Of a stretch of 64,000 bases of DNA, positions 1-8,893 are shown one piece after another. The notes beneath the pieces were generated by a model. It was not told the origin of the DNA. It saw nothing but the letters and a program-made list of their open reading frames with translations, and did not search any database. Every line of letters starts with the position of its first letter. The stretch's first letter is position 1. The translations under genes were made by a program, and so were the position numbers. This DNA is from Trichloromonas sp034006665 (GTDB lineage: Bacteria; Desulfobacterota; Desulfuromonadia; Desulfuromonadales; Trichloromonadaceae): NCBI RefSeq assembly GCF_034006665.1, contig NZ_JAVESI010000002.1, positions 62,001 through 126,000 of the forward strand, read 5' to 3'.

Positions 1-1347
1 CGACAGGGGATGGCGGAAGAGTCCGGTGCGCCGCCAGTATTCCTCCAGCTGCGCCAGTCCCACCGCCAAACCGCCGCACCGTGCGCTCAATCCTTCAATA
101 AAACCGTCACAGCGGCCGCTGTTAAAGGTCAGATCCATGAGTCGGCCGATGCCGCGCAGACGTTCCAGTTCTGCGAAGTTCAAAGCGGCCGTGGTCAGGA
201 CCGTATAGGGAGGATGGGGATCGAAGCGGATGCCGAATTCTTCGGTCTGGGCGCGCAGCGGCGCGCCGGGGAGAAGCTTGACCGGTTCGATCTGCAGATG
301 ATGGGGCTTTAAGGCCGTCACCCGGTCGATGGAGACGAGGACATCGCTGAAGCCTTCACCGGGCAATCCGGCGATGAGATCGAGATGCAGGTGGATATTG
401 CCGGCGCGGCGCAGGCGGCGGACATTCTCGACGAGCCGGTCGAGGGGGGCTTGTCGGCTGACGGCGGCAAGGGTTTCCGGCAGGGTTGACTGAACGCCGA
501 TCTCGAACTGGAACATTCCCTCAGGAACGATTTCAAGCAGGTCGAGGGTGGCGTCGTCGAGGAGATGGGCGCCGATTTCGAAATGCAAATGGCTGGAGCG
601 GTTATGGGCGAGGATGTAGGCGAAGATCTCCCGGGCGCGGTTTGCGTCATAGTTGAAGGTGCGGTCGACCAGTTTGATCTTGGGGACGTCGCGGGTCAGC
701 AGCCAGTCGAGGTCGGCGCGGATACGGTCCATGGAAAAGGAGCGTACGCGGCGGTCGAGGGCGCTCATGCAGAAGCTGCAGGTGTAAGGGCAGCCGCGGC
801 TGGTTTCCAGATAGACGAAACCCCGTCCGGTGTCGACCAGCCCGAGTTGGAAGGGGGAGGGGAGTTCATCGAGGGGATCGAGGAGCGGCCCGTCGGGACC
901 GTCGATGAGTTTGTCGCCGTCGCGTCGTAAGATGCGGGGGATGATCCCCGGCTCCTCATGTCGTTGCCAAGACTGGAGCAGGGCGCGCAGGGGGATTTCC
1001 CCCTCGCCGCGCACCAAGGCGGTGAGACCGGGATGGCGGGCGAAGAGCTCGGGGCCGGCGAAGGAGACTTCCGGACCGCCGAGGACAAGGCGCAGTTTGG
1101 GGCGGACCACGGCCAGGGCGTCGACCAGTTCCAGGGTTTCGCGGCGGTTCCACAGGTAGACCGAGAAGGCGATGACATCGGGTGCTTCGGCGAGCAGGGC
1201 GGCGAGGACGTTTTCCTTCGGTTCGTGGACGGTGAATTCGCGGATCAGCAACTCGCCGCATTCGGCGCCGCCATAGGCGGCGAGACAGGGCAGGGCGAGG
1301 CTGGGGTGAATGAATTTGCTGTGCAGGGTGGTCAGAAGGGTGCGCAT
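1..1347 (-). CDS. B12-binding domain radical SAM protein (3' end beyond window)
   Basis: Minus-strand frame open from the ATG at 1347 to the window edge (449 codons), so the C-terminus is missing. The N-terminus has the cobalamin-binding-domain look seen in B12-radical SAM proteins (MRTLLTTLHSKFIHPSLALP, then LRLVLGGPEVSF near 86-97). The radical SAM cluster motif CPYTCSFC is at about 186-193 (C186, C190, C193), followed by the barrel segment LHLDLIAGLPGE. The start resembles the B12-binding/radical SAM/DUF4080 family, usually about 550-600 residues; the DUF4080 part would lie outside the window. Substrate unknown. It is transcribed away from the next gene, leaving about 140 bp between the two starts. 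Confidence 0.85.
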   Translation of the reverse strand, partial: MRTLLTTLHSKFIHPSLALPCLAAYGGAECGELLIREFTVHEPKENVLAALLAEAPDVIAFSVYLWNRRETLELVDALAVVRPKLRLVLGGPEVSFAGPELFARHPGLTALVRGEGEIPLRALLQSWQRHEEPGIIPRILRRDGDKLIDGPDGPLLDPLDELPSPFQLGLVDTGRGFVYLETSRGCPYTCSFCMSALDRRVRSFSMDRIRADLDWLLTRDVPKIKLVDRTFNYDANRAREIFAYILAHNRSSHLHFEIGAHLLDDATLDLLEIVPEGMFQFEIGVQSTLPETLAAVSRQAPLDRLVENVRRLRRAGNIHLHLDLIAGLPGEGFSDVLVSIDRVTALKPHHLQIEPVKLLPGAPLRAQTEEFGIRFDPHPPYTVLTTAALNFAELERLRGIGRLMDLTFNSGRCDGFIEGLSARCGGLAVGLAQLEEYWRRTGLFRHPLS

Positions 1348-1488
1348 GACGGCAAGGATAAAGGATGGAGGCGGTGAAGAAAAGGGGAATCTTGCTCGGT
1401 TTCCCCCGAGGCGAGTTGCCGATTTCTCTTTAGCGGGCGTTGTGATATTATATTCGCCCTTTAAAAAATTGCGATCACGAACGATAGG

Positions 1489-2826
1489 ATGATCATGAGC
1501 GCCAAAAAAACCATACTCGCCGTCGTCGCCGATGCCCAAGGCGAGGTTTTTGAACATCCCGAACTGCTGATGGCGGGCATGAACGGTTTGAGCCCCCGGG
1601 CTCCCCGGCCCGAAGAATTGATTCCGCTGCCCGAGGGGAGCCGGCTCTTCACCATTCCCGATACGCCGCCCATGGGTTTTGACCGGCGTAGCCGCAAGCT
1701 GAAGACCGCCGAAACCCTGCCCCGTGCCTGGGGCGGGGGACGCATCCAGGCGGTGTCGGCCTTTATGACCCCCGGTTATACCCGCACCCTGCTTCCCGCC
1801 GCCGACTATCGGCGCAAGGCGGTGCAGCTCCCCCTCTGGTCGTACACGGCGGTTGGCTGGTGTGTGGAGGAGGAGCGTTTCTACGTGGCGGCGGCCAAGG
1901 TCGACCGCAACCCCCAGTGGCGCCCCGAGCACTACGACGACCGCAAGCTCGATCCCCTGGTGCGTCGCTCGCTCAAGGAACATCCGGAAAACCGCCTGAT
2001 CGAACAGCTTGCCCGCTGTGCCGTCGATTACCACTGTTTCGCCGCGAAAAACTTCTTTTTCCGCCGTTGGGAAGCGCCCCTGCCGACCTCGCCGACCTGC
2101 AATGCCCGTTGCCTCGGCTGTATCTCTTGGCAGGAAGCGCCGGAGTGCTGTCCGGCCAGCCAGGAACGGTTGACCTTCGTGCCGACGGTGCAAGAGCTCT
2201 GCGAGGTGGCGGTGCCCCACCTGTGCGAGGCGGAAAACGCCATCGTCTCCTTCGGCCAGGGCTGCGAGGGGGATCCGATCCTGCAGGCCGACCTCATCTG
2301 CGCAGCGGTGCGGGAAATGCGCCGGGCGACGACGCGGGGGACGATCAATTTCAATTCCAACGCCTCCATCCCCGATGCCGTCGACAAATTGGCCGCCGCC
2401 GGGGTCGACTCCATCCGCGTCTCCCTCAACTCGCTGCAGGAACCGTTCTACAACGCCTACTACCGCCCCCGGGGCTACCGCTTCGCCGACGTCATGGAAT
2501 CAATCCGCCGGGCCAAGAGCGCCGGGATGTTCACCATGCTCAACTATCTTGTCTTTCCCGGGCTTACCGACCGCATCGACGAGATCAAGGCGCTCTTGCG
2601 CCTGCTCGAAGAGACCGAAGTCGATCTCATCCAGCTGCGCAACCTGAGCATCGATCCAGTGATGTATCTCGACGCCATGGGGGTGAGCGAGCCGGGGCTC
2701 GGCATGAAGACGATGATGGATCGGGTCAAGGCCGCTGTCCCCCGCCTCCAGTACGGCTATTTCAACCGCACCCGGGAAACCTTTTATCCCCCGGGCTATG
2801 AAAGCGATTGGCCTCTTTTCGATTGA
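1489..2826 (+). CDS. radical SAM protein with 4Fe-4S CX3CX2C motif
   Basis: 445 residues. The cluster-binding motif CNARCLGC is at 204-211 (C204, C208, C211), unusually far from the N-terminus; roughly 200 residues of unrecognised sequence precede it. Barrel segments follow: FGQGCEGDPIL, GTINFNSNASIP, VDSIRVSLNSLQEPFYNAYY and LNYLVFPGLTD. The last part resembles MoaA/QueE-like barrel chemistry but does not identify a substrate. Starts are possible at 1489 or 1495 (ATGATCATG). The gene ends 11 bp before the kinase start at 2838, so it may be co-transcribed with the glrK cassette. Function unknown. Confidence 0.8.
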   Translation: MIMSAKKTILAVVADAQGEVFEHPELLMAGMNGLSPRAPRPEELIPLPEGSRLFTIPDTPPMGFDRRSRKLKTAETLPRAWGGGRIQAVSAFMTPGYTRTLLPAADYRRKAVQLPLWSYTAVGWCVEEERFYVAAAKVDRNPQWRPEHYDDRKLDPLVRRSLKEHPENRLIEQLARCAVDYHCFAAKNFFFRRWEAPLPTSPTCNARCLGCISWQEAPECCPASQERLTFVPTVQELCEVAVPHLCEAENAIVSFGQGCEGDPILQADLICAAVREMRRATTRGTINFNSNASIPDAVDKLAAAGVDSIRVSLNSLQEPFYNAYYRPRGYRFADVMESIRRAKSAGMFTMLNYLVFPGLTDRIDEIKALLRLLEETEVDLIQLRNLSIDPVMYLDAMGVSEPGLGMKTMMDRVKAAVPRLQYGYFNRTRETFYPPGYESDWPLFD

Positions 2827-2837
2827 AACGGCAAGCC

Positions 2838-4280
2838 ATGCGCCCCTACCGCCCCCACTCCTTTTCGCGTCTGGTTCTCATCGGTTTCGCCCTCGTCTGT
2901 CTGCCACTGTTGGCGGCACTGGTCCGCGCTCAGTGGTCCCTCGATCGCCTGGCCGAGGAGAGCGGCGCGGTGGTCGACCGTTCGGTGAAGGCGACGGAGA
3001 CGAGCCGCCTGCTCGTCGACGATCTCATCGCTCTGGAACGGCAGGCCCGCCAGCATGAGGTGCTCGGCGAAGAACGCCTGCTGGCGGAAATGCAGGAACG
3101 GCACGGCGAAATCCAGAAGAGTCTCGCCCGTCTGCTACAATTGAAACTGACGGATCCCCTCAGCAAACAAATACGGCAGGTGCGGGACGAGGAAGCGGCG
3201 ATTTTCGCCGTTCTGCTGAACGCGCCCCGGCGCTCTTCCGAGCGGGAACGGGCCCTGGACGCTTTCGCCTCTTTGAATGAACTGGCCAATGCCGTTGCCG
3301 CTCACGGCAATGCCCTGATCTACGATGAAGTGTGGCGGATTCAGCGGGCGACGGCCGCAACCCGGCGGCAGCTGGTCTGGCAGGTGGTGGCGCTGGTTCC
3401 CGTGTCGATTTTGCTGGTGGTGATGTTTATCCGCCTGATCGCGCGTCCGATCAAGCAGATGGTGGAGGCCATCAATCGCCTGGGCGAGGGGGATTTTCTC
3501 ACGCCGGTGAAGGTCGGCGGCAGCCGCGACTTGGCGTATCTCGGTGAGCGGCTCGACTGGATGCGCGGTCAGCTGGCCGACGTCGAACGGTCCAAGTCCC
3601 GCTTTGTCGCCCAGATCAGCCACGAGCTCAAGACCCCACTCGCTTCAATCCGCGAGGGGAGCGAACTGCTCAACGACAAGGTGATGGGGGATTTGAACGG
3701 CCCCCAGCGGGAGATCGTGGAGATTCTCTGCAAGAGCAGCCGCGACTTGCAGAAGCTCATCGAGAATCTGCTCGGTTTCAGCCGCTTTCAGGCGGGGGGT
3801 GCCGCCTCGCTGGTCCTTGCGCCGGTGGCGCCGACGGCGCTGGTAGAGGAAGTGCTGGCCGATCACAGGCCGTCGATCATGAAAAAAGGGCTGCGTTGCG
3901 AGCCGCGTCTGGAGACGCCGACGGTTTCGGCCGACCCCGCCCGTCTGCGGATTCTCATCGACAACCTTCTCTCCAATGCCATCAAGTTCACGCCCGAGGG
4001 GGGAAGTATCACCATCGTCGACGGCCGCGAGGAGGATTCCTGGTTTTTCGAGGTGCGCGATTCCGGACCGGGTATCCTCCCGGGCGATCGGGAGCGGGTC
4101 TTTCAGCCCTTTTTTCAAGGGCCTTCGCCCAACGCCATGCATGTCAAGGGAACCGGCCTCGGTCTCGCCATCGCCCGGGAGATTGCCCGCGCCCACGGCG
4201 GGGAACTGGTCGTGCCGGAAGGGACGGGGGGGCGCATTCGTCTGACATTGCCTCTGATCAGGAATGCGGAGGTGATATGA
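2838..4280 (+). CDS. glrK: sensor histidine kinase, GlrK/QseE type
   Basis: 480 residues from the ATG at 2838; a TTG at 2808 lies inside the previous gene and is less likely. Order: transmembrane segment about 11-30, a helical periplasmic sensor about 31-178, second transmembrane segment about 179-201, HAMP about 203-255, HisKA with phospho-acceptor H262 (QISHELKTPLASIREG), then HATPase boxes DNLLSNAIKFTPEGG, DSGPGILPGD and GTGLGLAIAREI. The order kinase - small lipoprotein - sigma-54 regulator matches E. coli glrK-qseG-glrR, which supports the name. Its stop overlaps the next start (ATGA). Signal sensed is unknown; the E. coli homologue responds to envelope stress. Confidence 0.8.
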   Translation: MRPYRPHSFSRLVLIGFALVCLPLLAALVRAQWSLDRLAEESGAVVDRSVKATETSRLLVDDLIALERQARQHEVLGEERLLAEMQERHGEIQKSLARLLQLKLTDPLSKQIRQVRDEEAAIFAVLLNAPRRSSERERALDAFASLNELANAVAAHGNALIYDEVWRIQRATAATRRQLVWQVVALVPVSILLVVMFIRLIARPIKQMVEAINRLGEGDFLTPVKVGGSRDLAYLGERLDWMRGQLADVERSKSRFVAQISHELKTPLASIREGSELLNDKVMGDLNGPQREIVEILCKSSRDLQKLIENLLGFSRFQAGGAASLVLAPVAPTALVEEVLADHRPSIMKKGLRCEPRLETPTVSADPARLRILIDNLLSNAIKFTPEGGSITIVDGREEDSWFFEVRDSGPGILPGDRERVFQPFFQGPSPNAMHVKGTGLGLAIAREIARAHGGELVVPEGTGGRIRLTLPLIRNAEVI

Positions 4281-4840
4281 ATCGGAATCGCTGGCTGATG
4301 TTTTTGCTTCTGGGGGGATTGCTCCTGGCGTTGGGTGGTTGCGCCCGGGTGCGCCTGATTCCCGTGGAGGAGCCCCGGTGGAAGGCGATCCCCAGCACCG
4401 AAGAGGAAGACGTTAAGGCGAAACCGCAGGTAGAAAGACCCTGCCCGGCGTTTGAACCTCTGACTTATCTCGACATCCTACGGCGCATGAACGATGCACA
4501 ACTCGGCAAGGAATATCAGATTGTCAGAAACCGTTTTGATCGCAAACCCGGCGAAGATGACCGCTGGCGGCTGATTTTTCTCTCGCTCTGGCCGGATAGG
4601 CCGTTTACCGACCGGAAGCGGGCTTTAAAACTCCTGGGCGAGCGCAAGGAGCGGGCGAACGATCCCCTGCGCGGCTTGGCGGTGTTGCTGGAGGGGATGC
4701 TGGAGCGGGAAGGGGAATGCGAGCGCAAGCTTGCCGCCGAGAAGAGCCGGGCGGAGACCCTGCACCGTCAACTGGAGGAACTGAAGAAGATCGAAACCAT
4801 TCTTGGCGAACGGGAGAAGCTGCGCCCCGCCGGCCGGTGA
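4277..4840 (+). CDS. QseG-like outer-membrane lipoprotein
   Basis: 187 residues. A signal peptide with lipobox LGGC puts the lipidated Cys at about 22. The mature part is charged, with a helical centre (YLDILRRMNDAQLGKEYQIV) and a C-terminal coiled-coil-like stretch ending LHRQLEELKKIETILGERE. That C-terminus and the position between kinase and regulator match QseG (YfhG), which in enterobacteria interacts with the GlrK/QseE sensor. It overlaps the kinase stop by 4 bp and ends 6 bp before the regulator, so the three genes form one operon. Overall sequence similarity to QseG is low by eye; the call rests on length, lipobox, C-terminal helix and context. Confidence 0.7.
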   Translation: MNRNRWLMFLLLGGLLLALGGCARVRLIPVEEPRWKAIPSTEEEDVKAKPQVERPCPAFEPLTYLDILRRMNDAQLGKEYQIVRNRFDRKPGEDDRWRLIFLSLWPDRPFTDRKRALKLLGERKERANDPLRGLAVLLEGMLEREGECERKLAAEKSRAETLHRQLEELKKIETILGEREKLRPAGR

Positions 4841-4846
4841 GGAGTC

Positions 4847-6205
<1,359 letters not shown>

Positions 6206-6217
6206 TCCCCGCTGTTC

Positions 6218-6235
6218 TGTCGGCGATTAGCGACA
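6218..6235. promoter_or_regulatory. GlrR-like upstream activating site 1
   Basis: Perfect TGTC-N10-GACA inverted repeat starting 13 bp after the glrR stop codon. TGTC-N10-GACA is the published consensus for enterobacterial GlrR sites in front of glmY. It lies about 170-190 bp upstream of the sigma-54 promoter, typical for an enhancer. Without neighbours it could also be read as a weak hairpin (CTGTCG/CGACAG), but there is no T-run. Confidence 0.65.
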
Positions 6236-6302
6236 GGCTGAAACCTTATTCCCCCGCCATTTCTTCTTGGTGGGCCTTTTTATTTCGGCTAAATTGCGGC
6301 TT

Positions 6303-6320
6303 TGTCGTGTTTTGGCGACA
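6303..6320. promoter_or_regulatory. GlrR-like upstream activating site 2
   Basis: Second perfect TGTC-N10-GACA repeat, centred 85 bp (about 8 helical turns) from site 1 and about 95 bp upstream of the sigma-54 -24 element. Confidence 0.65.
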
Positions 6321-6336
6321 CTTCTCCCCCAATAAT

Positions 6337-6355
6337 TGTCAATCACTTCTTGACA
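6337..6355. promoter_or_regulatory. GlrR-like upstream activating site 3
   Basis: TTGTCA/TGACAA inverted repeat, i.e. TGTC-N11-GACA, one base longer in the spacer than sites 1 and 2. Centred about 35 bp from site 2 and about 50 bp upstream of the -24 element. Three sites in a row match the three-site layout known for GlrR at glmY. Confidence 0.55.
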
Positions 6356-6405
6356 AGGCGTTTTCATCATTTTTCAATATATTGATTTTGCGAGGTTTTT
6401 CAGGG

Positions 6406-6422
6406 TTGGCGTGGGCCTTGCT
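6406..6422 (+). promoter_or_regulatory. sigma-54 promoter (-24/-12)
   Basis: TTGGCGTGGGCCTTGCT fits the sigma-54 consensus YTGGCACGRNNNTTGCW at all but two positions, with the invariant GG and GC ten bases apart. It is 84 bp upstream of the small gene at 6506 and downstream of three candidate activator sites. Transcription would start near 6433. Confidence 0.75.
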
Positions 6423-6435
6423 TAAGAGATGCACG

Positions 6436-6464
6436 GACGTCGGGTGGGCATCCCGCCCGGCGTC
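6436..6464 (+). other. 5' leader hairpin
   Basis: Twelve-base arms 6436-6447 and 6453-6464 pair with only G-U wobbles around a 5-base loop, right at the expected 5' end of the sigma-54 transcript. Short T-runs follow at 6468-6471 and 6481-6486. It could protect the mRNA end, act as a weak attenuator, or belong to a small RNA. Confidence 0.45.
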
Positions 6465-6505
6465 GTCTTTTGGTGCCGTCCTTTTTGAGTAACGGAGAGA
6501 TTTTG

Positions 6506-6976
6506 ATGCAAACAAATCTGCCGCGCACACTTTTCATTCTTGGCTGCGGGCTGTGCATGGCGTTGATCGCTTATGTCGGGCAGGCGGGCAACGGCCCTGG
6601 ACGCTTTTCGCTGATGAGTGAGAAAAGTGGTGGCCTTTCCATTCGTCGGCAACTGGTCGATCCCTGGCGACTCGACTATCGACTGATCACTTCGGCCAAG
6701 GGGGAAGATGTCGCGACGCAGGAAAAGGCAGAAGAATGCGATCCGGAACTCGTTCTTTACCTCGACGGCCCCGAGTTTCTCGCGGCGGAGAATATTCAGG
6801 TGATTTTCCGCATCCTTGGTCCGGGCGGCAATGAAATCCGCGCCCGCGGCCTTTCCCTGCTCGGCGGATATGGGGCAAACCTGTATCTGGAAAGTGCCGG
6901 AACTTACCAGATTGCCGTGCGTATCGAAAGTCCCCTCGGAGTTTTTTCCGACAGCTTCGCCTATCGTCGCCGCTGA
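6506..6976 (+). CDS. small exported or membrane-anchored protein of unknown function, probable GlrR target
   Basis: 156 residues from ATG 6506, which has CGGAGAGA 6-13 bp upstream; a longer frame from 6470 has no good ribosome-binding site. Residues about 8-27 form a hydrophobic segment (signal peptide or anchor) with no clear lipobox. The rest is mixed beta-like sequence with two Gly-rich stretches (FRILGPGGNEIRARG, LSLLGGYGANLYLESAGTY), suggesting a small extracytoplasmic beta-sandwich, and it ends in RRR. No family recognised. It follows the three TGTC/GACA sites and the sigma-54 promoter, so it is probably made when GlrK-GlrR is active. Confidence 0.7.
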   Translation: MQTNLPRTLFILGCGLCMALIAYVGQAGNGPGRFSLMSEKSGGLSIRRQLVDPWRLDYRLITSAKGEDVATQEKAEECDPELVLYLDGPEFLAAENIQVIFRILGPGGNEIRARGLSLLGGYGANLYLESAGTYQIAVRIESPLGVFSDSFAYRRR

Positions 6977-7160
6977 GCGAACCCGCCTCTTGCCGCCGGC
7001 CCCATCCTGCCGGCGGCCGCATCTATTGTCGAAAAATCTCTCTTCCCGCGAAAATATCACCTTTGCCGAGACGCCCGCGCCGGAGTAAACTATGCCCGTG
7101 GAGTGCCGGAAGGCGAATGCCCCGGCATGGGCATGGGCTGCAAATGGGGAGGGTTGGGCG

Positions 7161-8264
7161 ATGGGCAAACATCTGGTTCTGGTTGGTGGCGGTCATGCTC
7201 ATCTGCCGGTATTGCAGCAACTGGGGCGCTTGGCCGATTCAGGCCATCGAGTGACGTTGGTGACGCCCGACGACAACCATTACTATTCCGGCATGGGGCC
7301 GGGGATGCTGGCGGGGATTTATACCCTAGAGCAGGGATGTTTCGCCGTCGCGCACATGGCCGAAAAAGCGGGAGCAACGGTGGTCCGCGCGGCAGCGACG
7401 GGGCTCGATGCCGAGGGTCGCATCCTCAAGCTGTCCGACGGCTCGACCCTTCCATACGACTTGATCTCTTTCAACCTCGGCAGCCGGGTCGCGGTGGAAC
7501 TTCCCGATGACGGCAGTTGCCCGGTGCTGCCGGTGAAACCGATCCAGAAACTGCTGGAGGCGCGCAAACTACTGTTGGCGATGCTGTCCGAGGGGCGTAA
7601 AAATCTCGTGGTGATCGGTGGCGGCGCATCCGGGGTCGAGTTGTGCGGCGCTCTCTGGCGCCTGCTGCGGGATGTCCGGGGGCATGGGGAAATCACCCTG
7701 GTTGGCGGCAAACGCCTGCTCGCCGATTTCCCCGAGCGGGCCCGGGAACTGGCCCTCGCTTCCCTGGCGGCGCGCGGCATCCGCATTCTCGAAGGGGTGC
7801 GGGCGCAACGGGTGGCGGATCAGCATGTTCTGCTCGACGATGGCGACGAAATCCCCGCTGACCTGGTGCTTCTTGCCGGCGGCATCGCCCCGCCGTCTCT
7901 CTTCGTCGAGGCGGGTTTGGCCGTCGGTGACGATGGCGGGATGCTGGTAGACGATACCCTGCGCAGCCTGAGTTATCCTGAAATCCTCGGGGGCGGCGAT
8001 TGCATCAGCCTGGGCCAGAATCCCCTGCCCAAGGTCGGTGTCTACGCCGTACGTCAGGGACCGGTTCTGGCCGCGAATCTGCTCGCCGCTCTGGAGGACG
8101 AACCCCTTGAACAGTTTGTGCCGCAGCGCCTCTTCCTGCGGATTCTCAATCTCGGGGACGGCCGGGGTTTGCTGCAGCGGGGGGAATTGGTTCTGGTGGG
8201 GCGTTGGGCATTTCTGCTCAAGGACTGGATCGACCGGCGCTTTATGGCTCGGTATTCAAAATGA
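7161..8264 (+). CDS. FAD-dependent pyridine nucleotide-disulfide oxidoreductase (NDH-2/SelD-associated type)
   Basis: 367 residues from ATG 7161, preceded by GGGGAGGG. A longer frame from 7092 is less likely. N-terminal FAD-binding motif VGGGHAHLPVL, second dinucleotide fold VVIGGGASGVELCGAL near 150-165, and C-terminal FAD contact YPEILGGGDC. The GGGHAH signature is typical of the NADH dehydrogenase-like proteins found fused to or next to selenophosphate synthetase (SelD); no selD is visible here. Electron acceptor unknown; quinone is plausible by family. Not obviously co-transcribed with its neighbours. Confidence 0.75.
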   Translation: MGKHLVLVGGGHAHLPVLQQLGRLADSGHRVTLVTPDDNHYYSGMGPGMLAGIYTLEQGCFAVAHMAEKAGATVVRAAATGLDAEGRILKLSDGSTLPYDLISFNLGSRVAVELPDDGSCPVLPVKPIQKLLEARKLLLAMLSEGRKNLVVIGGGASGVELCGALWRLLRDVRGHGEITLVGGKRLLADFPERARELALASLAARGIRILEGVRAQRVADQHVLLDDGDEIPADLVLLAGGIAPPSLFVEAGLAVGDDGGMLVDDTLRSLSYPEILGGGDCISLGQNPLPKVGVYAVRQGPVLAANLLAALEDEPLEQFVPQRLFLRILNLGDGRGLLQRGELVLVGRWAFLLKDWIDRRFMARYSK

Positions 8265-8277
8265 TGAATGATGAATG

Positions 8278-8856
8278 TCAGGCGGGGAAGGTGCGGGCGT
8301 GGGACACGGCCTGGGGCAGAAAGGCGTTGAAATCCTCTTCGAATTCCCGGTAGTGGCGGCGAAGTTCCGCCGCTCCCTGCGCCAGTGGGGTTGGCCGGGA
8401 GAGGCGTTCGGCCAGGCGTTGCAGGACGATTTCTACGGTATTCAGATCGCGGTAGGATTCGAGCCAGTGCCCGGCGATCATGCGCGGGGCGATGCGTTGC
8501 AGGGCGGGGGGCAGGAGGTCGTGGTGGGTTTCGAGAATTTGGTAGAAGCGTTGGGCGAAGCGTTCCAGGGGGATGTCGGCGTGGCGCGGCCAGTTTTTGG
8601 CGAGAAAGTGATCGTAGAAGACGTCGATGAGAACCGGGCGACAGTGGCGGTAGGCCGGATCGATGCGCCGCAGGCTGTGGCGGATGACGGCATTGCCTTG
8701 GGCGAAGCTGTCGATGCCCCGGTGGCGCTCGATGCCGCGCCGGATTCCTTCCGGCCAGCGGTCATCGAGACGCCCTTTGACGAAATCCCCCAACATGCCG
8801 CCGAGCAGGCTCGCTTCCGTCGGTTCGGCGAGATAAAGGTGAAAGAGATAGTTCAA
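8278..8856 (-). CDS. acpH: acyl carrier protein phosphodiesterase (AcpH family)
   Basis: 192 residues from a TTG at 8856, giving the N-terminus (M)NYLFHLYLAEPTEASLLGGM, which matches AcpH of about 193 residues. An ATG at 9024 keeps the frame but would overlap the upstream TPR gene by about 130 bp with unrelated sequence. Motifs: LGDFVKG, ERHRGIDSF and LIDVFYDHFLAKNW, the conserved His/Asp positions of this HD-like family. Family activity: removal of 4'-phosphopantetheine from holo-ACP. It lies 37 bp downstream of the TPR gene on the same strand, so probably the same transcript. Confidence 0.75.
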   Translation of the reverse strand: MNYLFHLYLAEPTEASLLGGMLGDFVKGRLDDRWPEGIRRGIERHRGIDSFAQGNAVIRHSLRRIDPAYRHCRPVLIDVFYDHFLAKNWPRHADIPLERFAQRFYQILETHHDLLPPALQRIAPRMIAGHWLESYRDLNTVEIVLQRLAERLSRPTPLAQGAAELRRHYREFEEDFNAFLPQAVSHARTFPA

Positions 8857-8893
8857 AGCAACAGCTTTCTTGATCTGTTGACAACGGTACCGA

